Source of the DNA: Oscillospiraceae bacterium
Lineage (GTDB): Bacteria; Bacillota; Clostridia; Oscillospirales; CAG-272
Length of the DNA stretch: 63,379 bases
Direction: 5' to 3'
Assembly: GCA_015064885.1 (NCBI GenBank)
Contig: SVRJ01000009.1
Span: 1-63,379 of the forward strand
This document shows positions 1 to 7,942 of this stretch, piece by piece. A program made the translations under genes and the position numbers. The notes beneath the pieces are model-generated. The model saw only the letters and a list, made by a program, of their open reading frames with translations. It made no database searches and was not told the origin of the DNA. Position 1 is the first letter of the stretch, and every line of letters begins with the position of its first letter.

Positions 1-76
1 TACGGTGCATGGTTTACCGTATACGGTTTTCATAGAACTCTGCTTTGATCTGTCGGAAAACCTTCCGCATCAAATC

Positions 77-598
77 TTACTTGGTCTTCTTGGGCGAAAC
101 GACCATACTCAAAATTTTTCCGTCAAGTACGGGCTTCTTATCTACCGTGCCGAACTCCGAACAAGCCTCTTCAAAGCGTGTCATCGTCTCACGTCCGAGC
201 GCGATATGTGCTATTTCTCTTCCCTTGAAGCGCATAGCAACTCTTACCTTGTTTCCGTCATCAAGAAAACGGTGCGCGTGCTTCACCTTTGTCTCAAAGT
301 CGTGAACGTCTATTCTGTAAGACAATCTGATCTCCTTGAGCTCCACGGTCTGCTGACGCTTACGTGCTTCCTTTTCTTTCTTTTCCTGCTCAAAGCAGTA
401 CTTTCCGAAGTCCATTATTCTGCATACGGGCGGCTCTGCAGTAGGTGCGATAAGTACGAGATCGTATCCCTCATCCTCTGCGATCGCCAATGCCTTTGCG
501 GGCTCCATGATTCCGAGCTGCTCACCGTCGCTGCCGATTACTCTGACCTGCGGTGCCGTTATTTCCTCGTTGATCTGCTGCGTTTTTTTAGTGCTGAT
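77..598 (-). CDS. infC: Translation initiation factor IF-3
   Basis: IF-3 binds the 30S subunit, keeps it apart from 50S and checks start-codon pairing. The 173-residue product has the family layout: N-terminal domain with QINEEI and VRVIGSDGEQLGIM, a charged Lys/Glu linker, then the C-terminal domain (KEIRLSYRID, KVRVAMRFKGREI). The frame is open upstream but the homologous part starts at an ATC codon (596-598) with GGAGGTG (606-612) nine bases before it. No ATG, GTG or TTG is placed as well. Rare AUU/AUC/AUA starts are the known hallmark of infC and let IF-3 repress its own translation. The usual partners rpmI and rplT would lie downstream, left of the window; their starts are not recognisable in bases 1-76. 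Confidence 0.95.
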   Translation of the reverse strand: MSTKKTQQINEEITAPQVRVIGSDGEQLGIMEPAKALAIAEDEGYDLVLIAPTAEPPVCRIMDFGKYCFEQEKKEKEARKRQQTVELKEIRLSYRIDVHDFETKVKHAHRFLDDGNKVRVAMRFKGREIAHIALGRETMTRFEEACSEFGTVDKKPVLDGKILSMVVSPKKTK

Positions 599-764
599 AC
601 CAGAACACCTCCGTTTCGGTTCTACCGACAAAAAATGTGCGGAAAAGCAAAATTTCTCCGCACAAAACACACGGTATGAAAATACCGCATAAAATTCTGT
701 TATCAACCCGTAAACGCCCTTGCGTACAGGTGAGAGCGGGAAACTCTGCTTTTTTCGTCGTAAT
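599..764 (-). promoter_or_regulatory. infC leader with attenuator-like hairpins
   Basis: About 160 bases of transcript precede infC. They hold a small hairpin (CGGTAT at 672-677 with ATACCG at 682-687) and then a strong stem (636-643 with 657-664, TGTGCGGA type) followed on the minus strand by six T, an intrinsic terminator inside the leader. The upstream part (690-760) is rich in short complementary G/C blocks. This layout matches the attenuated L20/IF-3 leaders known upstream of infC in Firmicutes. That it is an L20-responsive leader is inference from position and structure. Confidence 0.6.
630..664 (-). terminator. Attenuator hairpin in the infC leader
   Basis: An 8-bp stem (636-643 paired with 657-664) is followed, on the minus strand, by six T (630-635), before the infC ribosome binding site. 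It can stop transcription ahead of infC, so an alternative fold must relieve it. Confidence 0.65.
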
Positions 765-793
765 ATTATACCACATTCCGATCGGTTTGTCAA
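765..793 (-). promoter_or_regulatory. infC promoter
   Basis: Read on the minus strand this is TTGACA (788-793), 17 bases, TATAAT (765-770): a perfect sigma-A type promoter about 165 bases ahead of the ATC start. Confidence 0.85.
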
Positions 794-994
794 TACCTTT
801 TTTCGCGATTTTTAATTTTTTTTGCGGCTTTTTATCAAAACCATATTTTTGCATTAAAAGATATTACTGTTTTGTTGTTTGTTTTGCACAATTACAAGCC
901 TCTTTTTCTGCGTTTTTTTCACATTTAGTGCACCATATAAAATTTTCGCCTCAAAAATCGTTGGAAATGACGAATATTTTTTTCGAAAAAGCCC

Positions 995-1023
995 TTTACA
1001 AATGCGATGGATTGTGGTATAAT
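995..1023 (+). promoter_or_regulatory. Promoter of the structured RNA candidate
   Basis: TTTACA (995-1000), 17 bases, TATAAT (1018-1023). No open reading frame with a ribosome binding site follows for 250 bases, but a strongly folded segment starts at the predicted start site near 1030. Confidence 0.75.
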
Positions 1024-1028
1024 TTTAG

Positions 1029-1181
1029 CACTGGAAGCAATGCGGCAACTGCTGACGGTAAAAAGGGTGTATTTTACTTACGGATAACTGCGGAGTGTCA
1101 AACACATGACGCCAACACGCTCTGTCCATTTTCGTAGAATACACTCTTTATTATTTTGTGCTTTTGCGCTTCCGCGGCAAA
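1029..1181 (+). ncRNA. Candidate structured small RNA, 6S-like
   Basis: This non-coding stretch follows a near-consensus promoter. The ends pair (GGAAGC 1033-1038 with GCTTCC 1168-1173, plus flanking AT pairs). A long upper stem forms between 1065-1077 and about 1131-1145 (GGGTGTATTTTAC with a GTAGAATACACTC arm). An apical hairpin lies in between, with GGATA/TGTCC and GAG-TGT/ACA-CGCTC pairs. A closing stem, large internal bubble and long upper arm in roughly 150 nt is the general shape of 6S RNA. The 6S label is inference from shape alone; no primary sequence signature was recognised. Confidence 0.45.
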
Positions 1182-1209
1182 ATTATTGTATAATAATTGT
1201 AAACAATTT

Positions 1210-1238
1210 AAAAAGGCTATGGAAAACTCGGCCTTTTT
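1210..1238. terminator. Bidirectional terminator between the RNA and lon
   Basis: AAAAAGGC (1210-1217) pairs with GCCTTTTT (1231-1238) around a 13-base loop. It can end the upstream small RNA transcript and insulate lon. Confidence 0.55.
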
Positions 1239-1248
1239 GTGTTATAAT
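1220..1248 (+). promoter_or_regulatory. lon promoter
   Basis: Extended -10 TGTTATAAT (TATAAT at 1243-1248), with a weak -35 TGGAAA (1220-1225) 17 bases upstream. No CIRCE or CtsR-type repeat is visible, so classical heat-shock repression is not indicated. Confidence 0.5.
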
Positions 1249-1293
1249 GAATAGAAATAATCTTTAGTATTCGTAACAGTTCAGGAGAATATA

Positions 1294-3609
1294 ATGCATA
1301 AAAACGATAAATTGACCTCACCCATAGTACTTCTTAAAAATTCGATAGTCTTCCCCGGCAGCCAATATACCTTCGTCGCCTCCGACGCGCACGATAAAAA
1401 GGCTGTATCGCTTGCGGCTTCAAGCGGGGGAATCTTACTTCTCGTCCCCGCTCTGTACGAGGATGGCTCCGAGACTCCTCAAAAGGTTCTCGGCACTGCC
1501 TGTGCGGCGTCGATAGAAAATATATCAAACGGTGAGAATTCCTCTGTCGTCGTAACCGTAAGACTCTTGCAGAGAATGAAGATAGAGAGCACGGGTATGT
1601 CTGCGGGAGTTAACACTGCGACGGCAGTAGCCATTGAAACGAACGAGAACTCACTCTCTCACGAAGAAGAGTCCGCGGCAAGAAAAAAACTTATAAAAAG
1701 CGCGCAGGACAACGTGGAGATATTCAAGGTAAGATTCCCCAACGTGACCTTCTCGGCAGTGCCCGAGGACGTGGAGCTCGATATTCTTTGCGACTACATC
1801 TCAGCAAACGTTCTCATCTCGCTCGACGCAAAAGAGGACTCCTTCACCACGTTTGATATACGCGAACGTGTGATAGCGGTCGCAGCAGGCCTCGCCTCCG
1901 AGACAGAGCTTCTTTCTCTTGAAAGAGATCTTCTTGAAAAAGTAAGAGAAAGCCTCGGTGACAGTCAGAAAAACGCCTTTCTGCGTGAGCAGATGCGCAT
2001 AATAAAGCAGGAGCTCGGTGAGGACGAGCCTGACGAGGTCGAGGAGTTTTACAATAAAATAGAAGAATCCCTCTTCTCGGAGGAGATAAAGGAAAAGCTT
2101 TATAAGGAAGTGCGCAGAATGGCGTCCTTCCATTTCGGCTCGCCCGATTATGCGGTCATCAAGGGCTATCTTGACACCTGCCTCGAGCTTCCGTGCGAAA
2201 AGATCAGACGTGAGTCATACGATATCGACGCCGCCAAAAAGATACTTGACGACGACCACGACGGCCTTAACGATATAAAGGAGAGGATCCTCGAATTTCT
2301 TTCCGTCGCAAATCTTAAGCCCGACGCCCCGCTTCAGGTTCTCTGTCTCGTTGGCCCTCCGGGTACCGGTAAGACAAGTGTGGCAAAATCGATCGCACGT
2401 GCTATGAACAGACCCTATGCAAGGGTTTCGCTCGGTGGTGTGCGTGACGAGTCTGACATCAGAGGACACAGAAAGACTTACGTCGGAGCTATGCCCGGAC
2501 GTATAATCAACGCTTTCCTTCAGGCAAAGGCAACAAATCCGGTCATTCTTCTCGACGAAATAGACAAAATGGGACAAAGCCACAACGGTGACCCGGCGGC
2601 CGCTCTTCTTGAGGTCCTCGATATGGAGCAGAACGTCAACTTCCGCGATCACTACATCGAGTTCCCGTACGATATTTCCGAGGCTCTCTTTATAACGACC
2701 GCAAATACTCTCTCTACGGTTCCCCGCCCCCTTCTTGACAGAATGGAGGTAATAGAGCTTCATTCCTATTCGAGAGCGGAAAAGCTCTCTATAGCAAAGC
2801 ATCACCTTGTACCGAAGCAGCTTGACAAGCACGGTGTAAAAAGATCTCAAATGAAATTTACGGACGGTGCTCTTCTTAAGATAATAGACGAGTACACCAA
2901 GGAAGCGGGAGTCAGAAATCTTGAAAGAAAGATAGCCTCCGCAGTGAGAAAGGGCGCTGTCAGCATAGTAAAGGGTGAGACGGAAGACAAAATAAGCGTC
3001 AAGGTCTCAAACGTAGAGGATTTTCTCGGCCCCAAGATCATCTTTGGTGAAAAGAGCGAAAAGAAGGATCTCGTCGGTGTTACGAACGGCCTTGCTTACA
3101 CCGAAGCAGGCGGCGATATGCTCAAAATTGAGGTATGCGTTCTCCCCGGAAGCGGAAAGATAGAGCTCACGGGCTCTCTCGGTGACGTAATGAAGGAGTC
3201 TGCAAAAATAGCCGTAAGCGCAATACGCGCAAGGAGCGAGGAGCTCGGTATCGACAGCGAATTCTACAAGAACAGCGATATACATATACACGTTCCCGAG
3301 GGCGCGGTCCCGAAGGACGGACCGAGTGCGGGAGTCACTCTCTTTACTTCTATACTCAGTGCTCTCAGCAAGCGTCCGGTAAGAGGAGATATCGCAATGA
3401 CGGGTGAGATAACCCTCACGGGAAGAGTTCTTCCGATAGGTGGGCTCAAGGAAAAGTCTATGGCTGCCATGGCTGCCGGAATAGATACACTTCTTATCCC
3501 GAAGGATAATTTCCCCGAAACGCTTAAATTCGACGATTCAATAAAAAGCGCGGTAAAATACACGTCGTGCACGACCGTTGACGACGTTATAAGGATCGCT
3601 CTGCGATAA
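1294..3609 (+). CDS. lon: ATP-dependent Lon protease
   Basis: Lon is a cytosolic AAA+ serine protease that degrades misfolded and regulatory proteins. The 771-residue product has the complete architecture: an N-terminal substrate domain (1 to about 200), coiled linker, AAA+ module with Walker A GPPGTGKT (354-361) and Walker B VILLDEID (417-424), and a C-terminal protease domain with the Ser-Lys dyad in PKDGPSAG (Ser678) and GGLKEK (Lys721). The 43-residue spacing equals that of E. coli Lon. The ATG has AGGAG eight bases upstream. engB follows after 16 bases, the lon-ysxC order known from Bacillus. It heads the long plus-strand gene run. Confidence 0.98.
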   Translation: MHKNDKLTSPIVLLKNSIVFPGSQYTFVASDAHDKKAVSLAASSGGILLLVPALYEDGSETPQKVLGTACAASIENISNGENSSVVVTVRLLQRMKIESTGMSAGVNTATAVAIETNENSLSHEEESAARKKLIKSAQDNVEIFKVRFPNVTFSAVPEDVELDILCDYISANVLISLDAKEDSFTTFDIRERVIAVAAGLASETELLSLERDLLEKVRESLGDSQKNAFLREQMRIIKQELGEDEPDEVEEFYNKIEESLFSEEIKEKLYKEVRRMASFHFGSPDYAVIKGYLDTCLELPCEKIRRESYDIDAAKKILDDDHDGLNDIKERILEFLSVANLKPDAPLQVLCLVGPPGTGKTSVAKSIARAMNRPYARVSLGGVRDESDIRGHRKTYVGAMPGRIINAFLQAKATNPVILLDEIDKMGQSHNGDPAAALLEVLDMEQNVNFRDHYIEFPYDISEALFITTANTLSTVPRPLLDRMEVIELHSYSRAEKLSIAKHHLVPKQLDKHGVKRSQMKFTDGALLKIIDEYTKEAGVRNLERKIASAVRKGAVSIVKGETEDKISVKVSNVEDFLGPKIIFGEKSEKKDLVGVTNGLAYTEAGGDMLKIEVCVLPGSGKIELTGSLGDVMKESAKIAVSAIRARSEELGIDSEFYKNSDIHIHVPEGAVPKDGPSAGVTLFTSILSALSKRPVRGDIAMTGEITLTGRVLPIGGLKEKSMAAMAAGIDTLLIPKDNFPETLKFDDSIKSAVKYTSCTTVDDVIRIALR

Positions 3610-3625
3610 GCAAAAGGAAAACAAA

Positions 3626-4249
3626 GTGAAAAGAATAAATTTTAACAACGTAAAGCTGCAAATAAGCGCGGGCAGACCCGAACAGTTTCCTGCCTCCGCT
3701 TCTCCCGTGGTCGCGTTTTCGGGACGGTCAAACGTCGGGAAAAGCACTCTTATAAACAAATTTCTCGGAAGGAAGTCTCTCGCAAGAGTTTCTTCCGCAC
3801 CGGGTAAGACGGTAACCGTCAACTTTTACGATCTTGACGGGGCTCTCCTTCTTGCCGACCTTCCGGGATACGGCTATGCAAAACGCACCCCTGCCGAGAG
3901 AGCCGCACTTTCGAGAATAACCGACGCTTTCTTTACTAATAACAAGCAAATAAACAGGCTGAAGCTCGTGCTCCAGCTGATAGACTCACGCGTCGGAATA
4001 AATGCGGACGACGCGACTATGCTCGACTATCTCAATTCCATGCAGATCCCCTACTGTGTTGTTATGACCAAGACAGACAAGCTGAACAAAACAGAGCTTG
4101 AAGCATCATACAACGATATAGCATCCTCTCCTTTTCTTGCCGAGGCGGCAGAAATATTCGGAAAGGATATTGAGATAGTCCGCTTTTCCGCGCTCAACGG
4201 AACAGGCGTCGAAAGAATAAAAAGCCTTGTAATAGGCGCCTGCAGCTGA
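3626..4249 (+). CDS. engB: Ribosome biogenesis GTPase EngB/YsxC
   Basis: EngB is a TRAFAC-class GTPase needed for late 50S assembly. The 207-residue product shows G1 GRSNVGKS (33-40), G3 DLPGYG, G4 TKTDKL and a G5-like SALNG, at the family's usual length. The start is GTG at 3626, with AAAGG about ten bases before it; no ATG is available before the conserved N-terminus. It lies 16 bases after lon and is probably co-transcribed with it. Confidence 0.95.
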   Translation: MKRINFNNVKLQISAGRPEQFPASASPVVAFSGRSNVGKSTLINKFLGRKSLARVSSAPGKTVTVNFYDLDGALLLADLPGYGYAKRTPAERAALSRITDAFFTNNKQINRLKLVLQLIDSRVGINADDATMLDYLNSMQIPYCVVMTKTDKLNKTELEASYNDIASSPFLAEAAEIFGKDIEIVRFSALNGTGVERIKSLVIGACS

Positions 4250-4283
4250 ATTATATAAGATTTTTTTACGAAAGGCGAAATAT

Positions 4284-4982
4284 ATGTTAAGTTCAATCCT
4301 GCAAGGAGATTTCAACCTGATGTCGGTTATATCCTTGCTCCTTCAGATACCTATAGTGCTTCTTGCCCTCTCAATGCATGAGGCCGCTCACGGATATATT
4401 GCGTGGAAGATGGGTGACCCCACGGCAAGGAATCTCGGAAGAATAACTCTCAACCCGATAAAGCACCTTGACCCGATAGGAGCACTCTGCATGCTTCTTG
4501 CCGGCTACGGTTGGGCAAAGCCGGTGCCGATATACACGAGAAATTTCAAAGATCCCAAAAAGGGCATGGCGCTCACCGCCCTCGCAGGCCCCGTGTCGAA
4601 CCTTATGCTCGCGTTCATATTCATGATCGTGCGAGTTCTGTTCATTATTATTTTCGGTGCCCTCAATATTCCTCTCGACGAAAAGGGAATGCTCATATAT
4701 GCGGTTATAAACACCTTCCTCTACATGGGCGTATATCTCAACGTTTCTCTCGCGGTATTTAATCTTATTCCCATTCCTCCGTTCGACGGATCGAGAATAT
4801 TCCTCACTTTTCTTCCTCCGAAGATCTATTTCGGAATAATGAAATATGAAAAGTATATCCTCATAGCAACTCTTGTTCTTCTCTACCTGAATATTCTTAA
4901 TTATCCGATAGAATTTGTGACCGACCTTGTAATTGCCGCGTTCGACGGCTTAGCACACCTTATACTGGGGTTATTTGTCTGA
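4284..4982 (+). CDS. Site-2-protease-type zinc metallopeptidase (M50)
   Basis: An integral-membrane metalloprotease of the small M50/YwhC-like branch. Residues 32-36 are HEAAH (zinc ligands and catalytic Glu) inside the first membrane segment; the third ligand sits in a NLIPIPPFDG motif near residue 165. Four to five hydrophobic segments fill the 232 residues and there is no PDZ domain, unlike RseP. The substrate is unknown. Proximity to scpA/scpB is common in Firmicutes. The first ATG (4284) has AAAGG eight bases before it; a second ATG at 4320 follows AAGGAG at a longer spacing and cannot be excluded. The 3' end abuts scpA. Confidence 0.9.
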   Translation: MLSSILQGDFNLMSVISLLLQIPIVLLALSMHEAAHGYIAWKMGDPTARNLGRITLNPIKHLDPIGALCMLLAGYGWAKPVPIYTRNFKDPKKGMALTALAGPVSNLMLAFIFMIVRVLFIIIFGALNIPLDEKGMLIYAVINTFLYMGVYLNVSLAVFNLIPIPPFDGSRIFLTFLPPKIYFGIMKYEKYILIATLVLLYLNILNYPIEFVTDLVIAAFDGLAHLILGLFV

Positions 4983-4983
4983 C

Positions 4984-5784
4984 ATGCAATCTATTAATTA
5001 TAAACTTGAACAGTTCCGCTTTGAAGGTCCGCTCGATCTTCTGCTCACGCTTATACAGAAAAACAAGCTTGACATAACGGATATTCCGATAGCTCTTCTG
5101 TGCGATCAGTATCTCGAATATATTGAGATGGCCGAAAGAATGGATATGGAGCTTGCCGGAGAATTCATCACGATGGCAAGCAGACTCATGCTTATAAAAA
5201 GTAAAATGATACTGCCGCGCAACGAGGCGATAGAGGAAGATCCCCGCGAGGATCTTACCGATACTCTTATAAAGATAGCAAGAGCAAAGGCTCTTGCCGA
5301 GCATCTGCGCGGACGCTACGCAACTTTCGGCAGAAGAATGGTAAAGGATACCGATGAAATATCACCCGACAGGACATTCGTGCTTGATCAGGACAGCGGG
5401 AAGCTTGCCGAAGCGGCAAAGCGCATATTTGCGTACAAAAGAAGCGAAAAGACAGAGGGCATTGCCAAGATAACTCCTATTATCAAGCGCCCGATAGTTC
5501 CCGTCGAGGAAAAGATAGTGGGCATCATATCACACTTCAAGAAAAAGAAAAAAGCCTCTCTGCACACTCTTCTCAGCGATGCAAGATCTCGCCCCGAGCT
5601 TATCGCCATATTTATCGGTGTTCTCGAGCTTATAAAGCAAGGTCAGATACTTATAGTTGACAGTCCGGACGAATTCACCTCTCTTCACGGTGTGAACACG
5701 GTTTTTGAAATGTCGGACAAAAAGGACGTAAGCGGTGACGAAGGGCACGACGGACAAAATCCGGATTTTTCCGATTACAACTGA
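4984..5784 (+). CDS. scpA: Segregation and condensation protein A
   Basis: ScpA is the kleisin of the SMC-ScpAB condensin. The N-terminal SMC-binding part carries FEGPLDLLLTLIQKNKLDI, the family signature; the C-terminal part is a winged helix (HTLLSDARSRPELIAIFIGVLELIKQGQI). The product is 266 residues from the ATG at 4984, one base after the upstream stop. The frame also allows a TTG start at 4975, overlapping the M50 gene by 8 bases. The acidic tail (SGDEGHDG) is variable in the family. scpB follows after 20 bases. Confidence 0.95.
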   Translation: MQSINYKLEQFRFEGPLDLLLTLIQKNKLDITDIPIALLCDQYLEYIEMAERMDMELAGEFITMASRLMLIKSKMILPRNEAIEEDPREDLTDTLIKIARAKALAEHLRGRYATFGRRMVKDTDEISPDRTFVLDQDSGKLAEAAKRIFAYKRSEKTEGIAKITPIIKRPIVPVEEKIVGIISHFKKKKKASLHTLLSDARSRPELIAIFIGVLELIKQGQILIVDSPDEFTSLHGVNTVFEMSDKKDVSGDEGHDGQNPDFSDYN

Positions 5785-5804
5785 TTTTAATTACGGAGCT
5801 AATA

Positions 5805-6512
5805 ATGAATAACGAAGAAATAAAAGACGTTCAGACCGCCGACACGGACAGTACCGACAAAAGGTCAAAAAGAAACGATGCGGTCATATCAAACGAAAAA
5901 GAGCAGCTTGAAGCAATAGTGGATATCGAATCATGCATTGAGGCCATACTTTTTGCCGCGGGATATCCGGTAAAGTACTCAACCCTTGCAGAACTCTTTT
6001 CCATAACCGTTAAAGACGTAAAAAAGATAGTATCACATATGGAGGAATATTTTAATTCCGCCGATAACCGCCGAGGGCTCGAGCTTCTTATGTTCCCCGA
6101 CACCTGCCAGCTTTGCACAAGAGAAAAGTTTCTTCCGTACATACGGGAAGCACTCGGAATAAAGCGAGGAGGAAATCTCTCTGCCTCATCTCTCGAGGTG
6201 CTTGCCGTGGTTGCTTATAACCAACCCGTTACAAGAGCGTTTATCGATAAAATACGCGGTGTTGATTCGGCTTATGCGGTTACTACGCTTACAGAAAAGG
6301 AGCTTATCGCTCCGTGCGGCAGACTTGACGCTCCCGGAAAACCGGTGCTCTATGCCACAACAGATAAATTTCTCAGAGTTTTCGGGCTTTCTTCTCTCCA
6401 TGAGCTTCCCGACGAGGAACAGATGCAAAATGCGTTTATGGCTCTCTCGGACGAGGGAATACAGCAGTCTATGGAGCTTGACGTAAAGTCAACAGAGGAA
6501 ACCGTAATATAA
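5805..6512 (+). CDS. scpB: Segregation and condensation protein B
   Basis: ScpB dimers bind ScpA and regulate the SMC ring. Tandem winged helices are visible: ESCIEAILFAAGYPV about residues 42-56, and LEVLAVVAYNQPVTRAFIDKIRGV around 125-150, the most diagnostic ScpB motif. An acidic, low-complexity N-terminus of about 40 residues precedes the first helix and is longer than in Bacillus. It starts at ATG with CGGAG upstream and directly follows scpA. Confidence 0.95.
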   Translation: MNNEEIKDVQTADTDSTDKRSKRNDAVISNEKEQLEAIVDIESCIEAILFAAGYPVKYSTLAELFSITVKDVKKIVSHMEEYFNSADNRRGLELLMFPDTCQLCTREKFLPYIREALGIKRGGNLSASSLEVLAVVAYNQPVTRAFIDKIRGVDSAYAVTTLTEKELIAPCGRLDAPGKPVLYATTDKFLRVFGLSSLHELPDEEQMQNAFMALSDEGIQQSMELDVKSTEETVI

Positions 6513-6526
6513 AGGTAGGTACTCAT

Positions 6527-7906
6527 ATGAAAAAGCAGTTACTTGTATTTATATCCGTAATCTTGGCAACACTAATCCTGCTTTCGGGATGTGACAAAGC
6601 CCCCAACGCGGATAACACCACCACTCCTGCCGACACGACAACGGCGGAAACCACCGAGAGCAATTTTATTCTCCTGCTGGACGAAGATAACGATGACTAT
6701 AAGATAATCCGCCCCGAAAAAGCAGAGGAATACGAGGTAAATGCAGCCGTAAATCTCAACAGAACGCTTATGGACAAATACGACGATATTTGGGACAGAA
6801 AGCTTACGGATGATTTCGTCAAGGGCAAAAAGGGCGAAATAATCGAAAACAATGAAAAAGAGATACTTATAGGCTACACTAACAGAAAAGAAAGCCAAGA
6901 CGTTTATAAAACGCTTAAAGAAGACGAATACACCATACGCGTGGTAAACCGGAAGATAGTTATCATAGGCGAGAATCAATACGCTACCGCCACCGCCGTT
7001 GCCGAGTTCATTGAAAATTACGTAAATAAGGCCGACGGCAAAACGTTCAGCATTCCGCGCGATCTTGATCAAAAAGGTATATGCGAGCTGAGAAAGGTTC
7101 CTGTGCACAGCAGCGCGACCTATAGAATTATGACGTATAACGTTGTAGGTGCAGACGGTAACGTTGAGCAAGCATCCGAACTTATACTCAGGTATCTCCC
7201 CGACATAATAGGCTTCCAGGAATGCAACAAGAACGCTCACACAAAAATAGTTTCTACCCTTCCCGACTACTACAGCGTTGCAAACGAATTCCATTCAAAT
7301 AAGAAAACATATAACTATACTCCGATCGCATATAATACAAATCTATTCACTCTCGTTGATTCCGGTCTTGAATGGCTTGACGGAAGATACACGGGCACAA
7401 ATACAAAATCTATTGCCTGGGCTCTCTTTGAGGACAAGAACGGCGCACGGTTTGCGGTAATCAATTTCCACGGTGCCGTGTGCTCTGCAAGCTACAAAGG
7501 GTTTGAGAACATGACAGACGCTGAAAGATCGCAGCAGGCTCTCACGTGGAGAATAGACAATGTCCGCCAGATAATCGAGATAAAAGACAGAATATTCAAA
7601 AAGCACGGCACTCTCCCCCTTATGGTAACGGGAGACTACAACTTCAACTCATCATCAGAACCGTACAAAAACCTCACTGCGGGCGGATTTGAAGAGGCTG
7701 AAGTGATCGCAAAGAATAAAACTGCAGGTTACAAAACGTACTACAAATTCGGTTCAACCACAACCGCTCAAAAGGGATTGAGCATCGACCACATATTCAG
7801 AATAAACGGAATTGATTTCATAAGCTTTAATACAGTAAGAGATCCAATAGCCTTCACCGCATCCGACCATATCCCGGTCTATGCGGATTTCAACGTGATC
7901 AAATAA
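6527..7906 (+). CDS. Lipoprotein with endonuclease/exonuclease/phosphatase domain
   Basis: A predicted surface lipoprotein: hydrophobic signal then lipobox LLSGC (Cys22), followed by a Thr-rich linker. Residues about 55-180 form a small alpha/beta domain (KEILIGYTNRKES, YATATAVAEF) resembling the N-terminal domain seen before some glycoside hydrolase catalytic domains. Residues about 197-459 are an EEP (DNase I/sphingomyelinase-like) domain with its metal and catalytic motifs: TYNVV (Asn205), GFQE (Glu232), NFH (His315), GDYN (Asp370, Asn372), SIDHIF (Asp421, His422), SDHIP (Asp447, His448). All key residues look intact, so it should be active outside the cell. The substrate (nucleic acid, phospholipid or sugar phosphate) is not determined. 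It sits 14 bases after scpB. Confidence 0.8.
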   Translation: MKKQLLVFISVILATLILLSGCDKAPNADNTTTPADTTTAETTESNFILLLDEDNDDYKIIRPEKAEEYEVNAAVNLNRTLMDKYDDIWDRKLTDDFVKGKKGEIIENNEKEILIGYTNRKESQDVYKTLKEDEYTIRVVNRKIVIIGENQYATATAVAEFIENYVNKADGKTFSIPRDLDQKGICELRKVPVHSSATYRIMTYNVVGADGNVEQASELILRYLPDIIGFQECNKNAHTKIVSTLPDYYSVANEFHSNKKTYNYTPIAYNTNLFTLVDSGLEWLDGRYTGTNTKSIAWALFEDKNGARFAVINFHGAVCSASYKGFENMTDAERSQQALTWRIDNVRQIIEIKDRIFKKHGTLPLMVTGDYNFNSSSEPYKNLTAGGFEEAEVIAKNKTAGYKTYYKFGSTTTAQKGLSIDHIFRINGIDFISFNTVRDPIAFTASDHIPVYADFNVIK

Positions 7907-7942
7907 TAAACAAAATAAAACGTTCTCGAAAGGAGGGTCTGT

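Noticed and set aside
1-76. Start of rpmI (L35) after infC on the minus strand
   Set aside because: An ATG at 31-33 opens a frame (MKTVYGKPCTV) unlike L35, with a weak ribosome binding site; the sequence also contains small inverted repeats. Too short to call.
5-679. Long plus-strand open frame opposite infC
   Set aside because: It is the antisense shadow of infC, has no ribosome binding site and no family resemblance.
1026-1050. CIRCE-like half site TTAGCACT upstream of lon
   Set aside because: The second inverted half (GAGTGCTAA at nine bases) is missing; the match lies in the structured RNA candidate.
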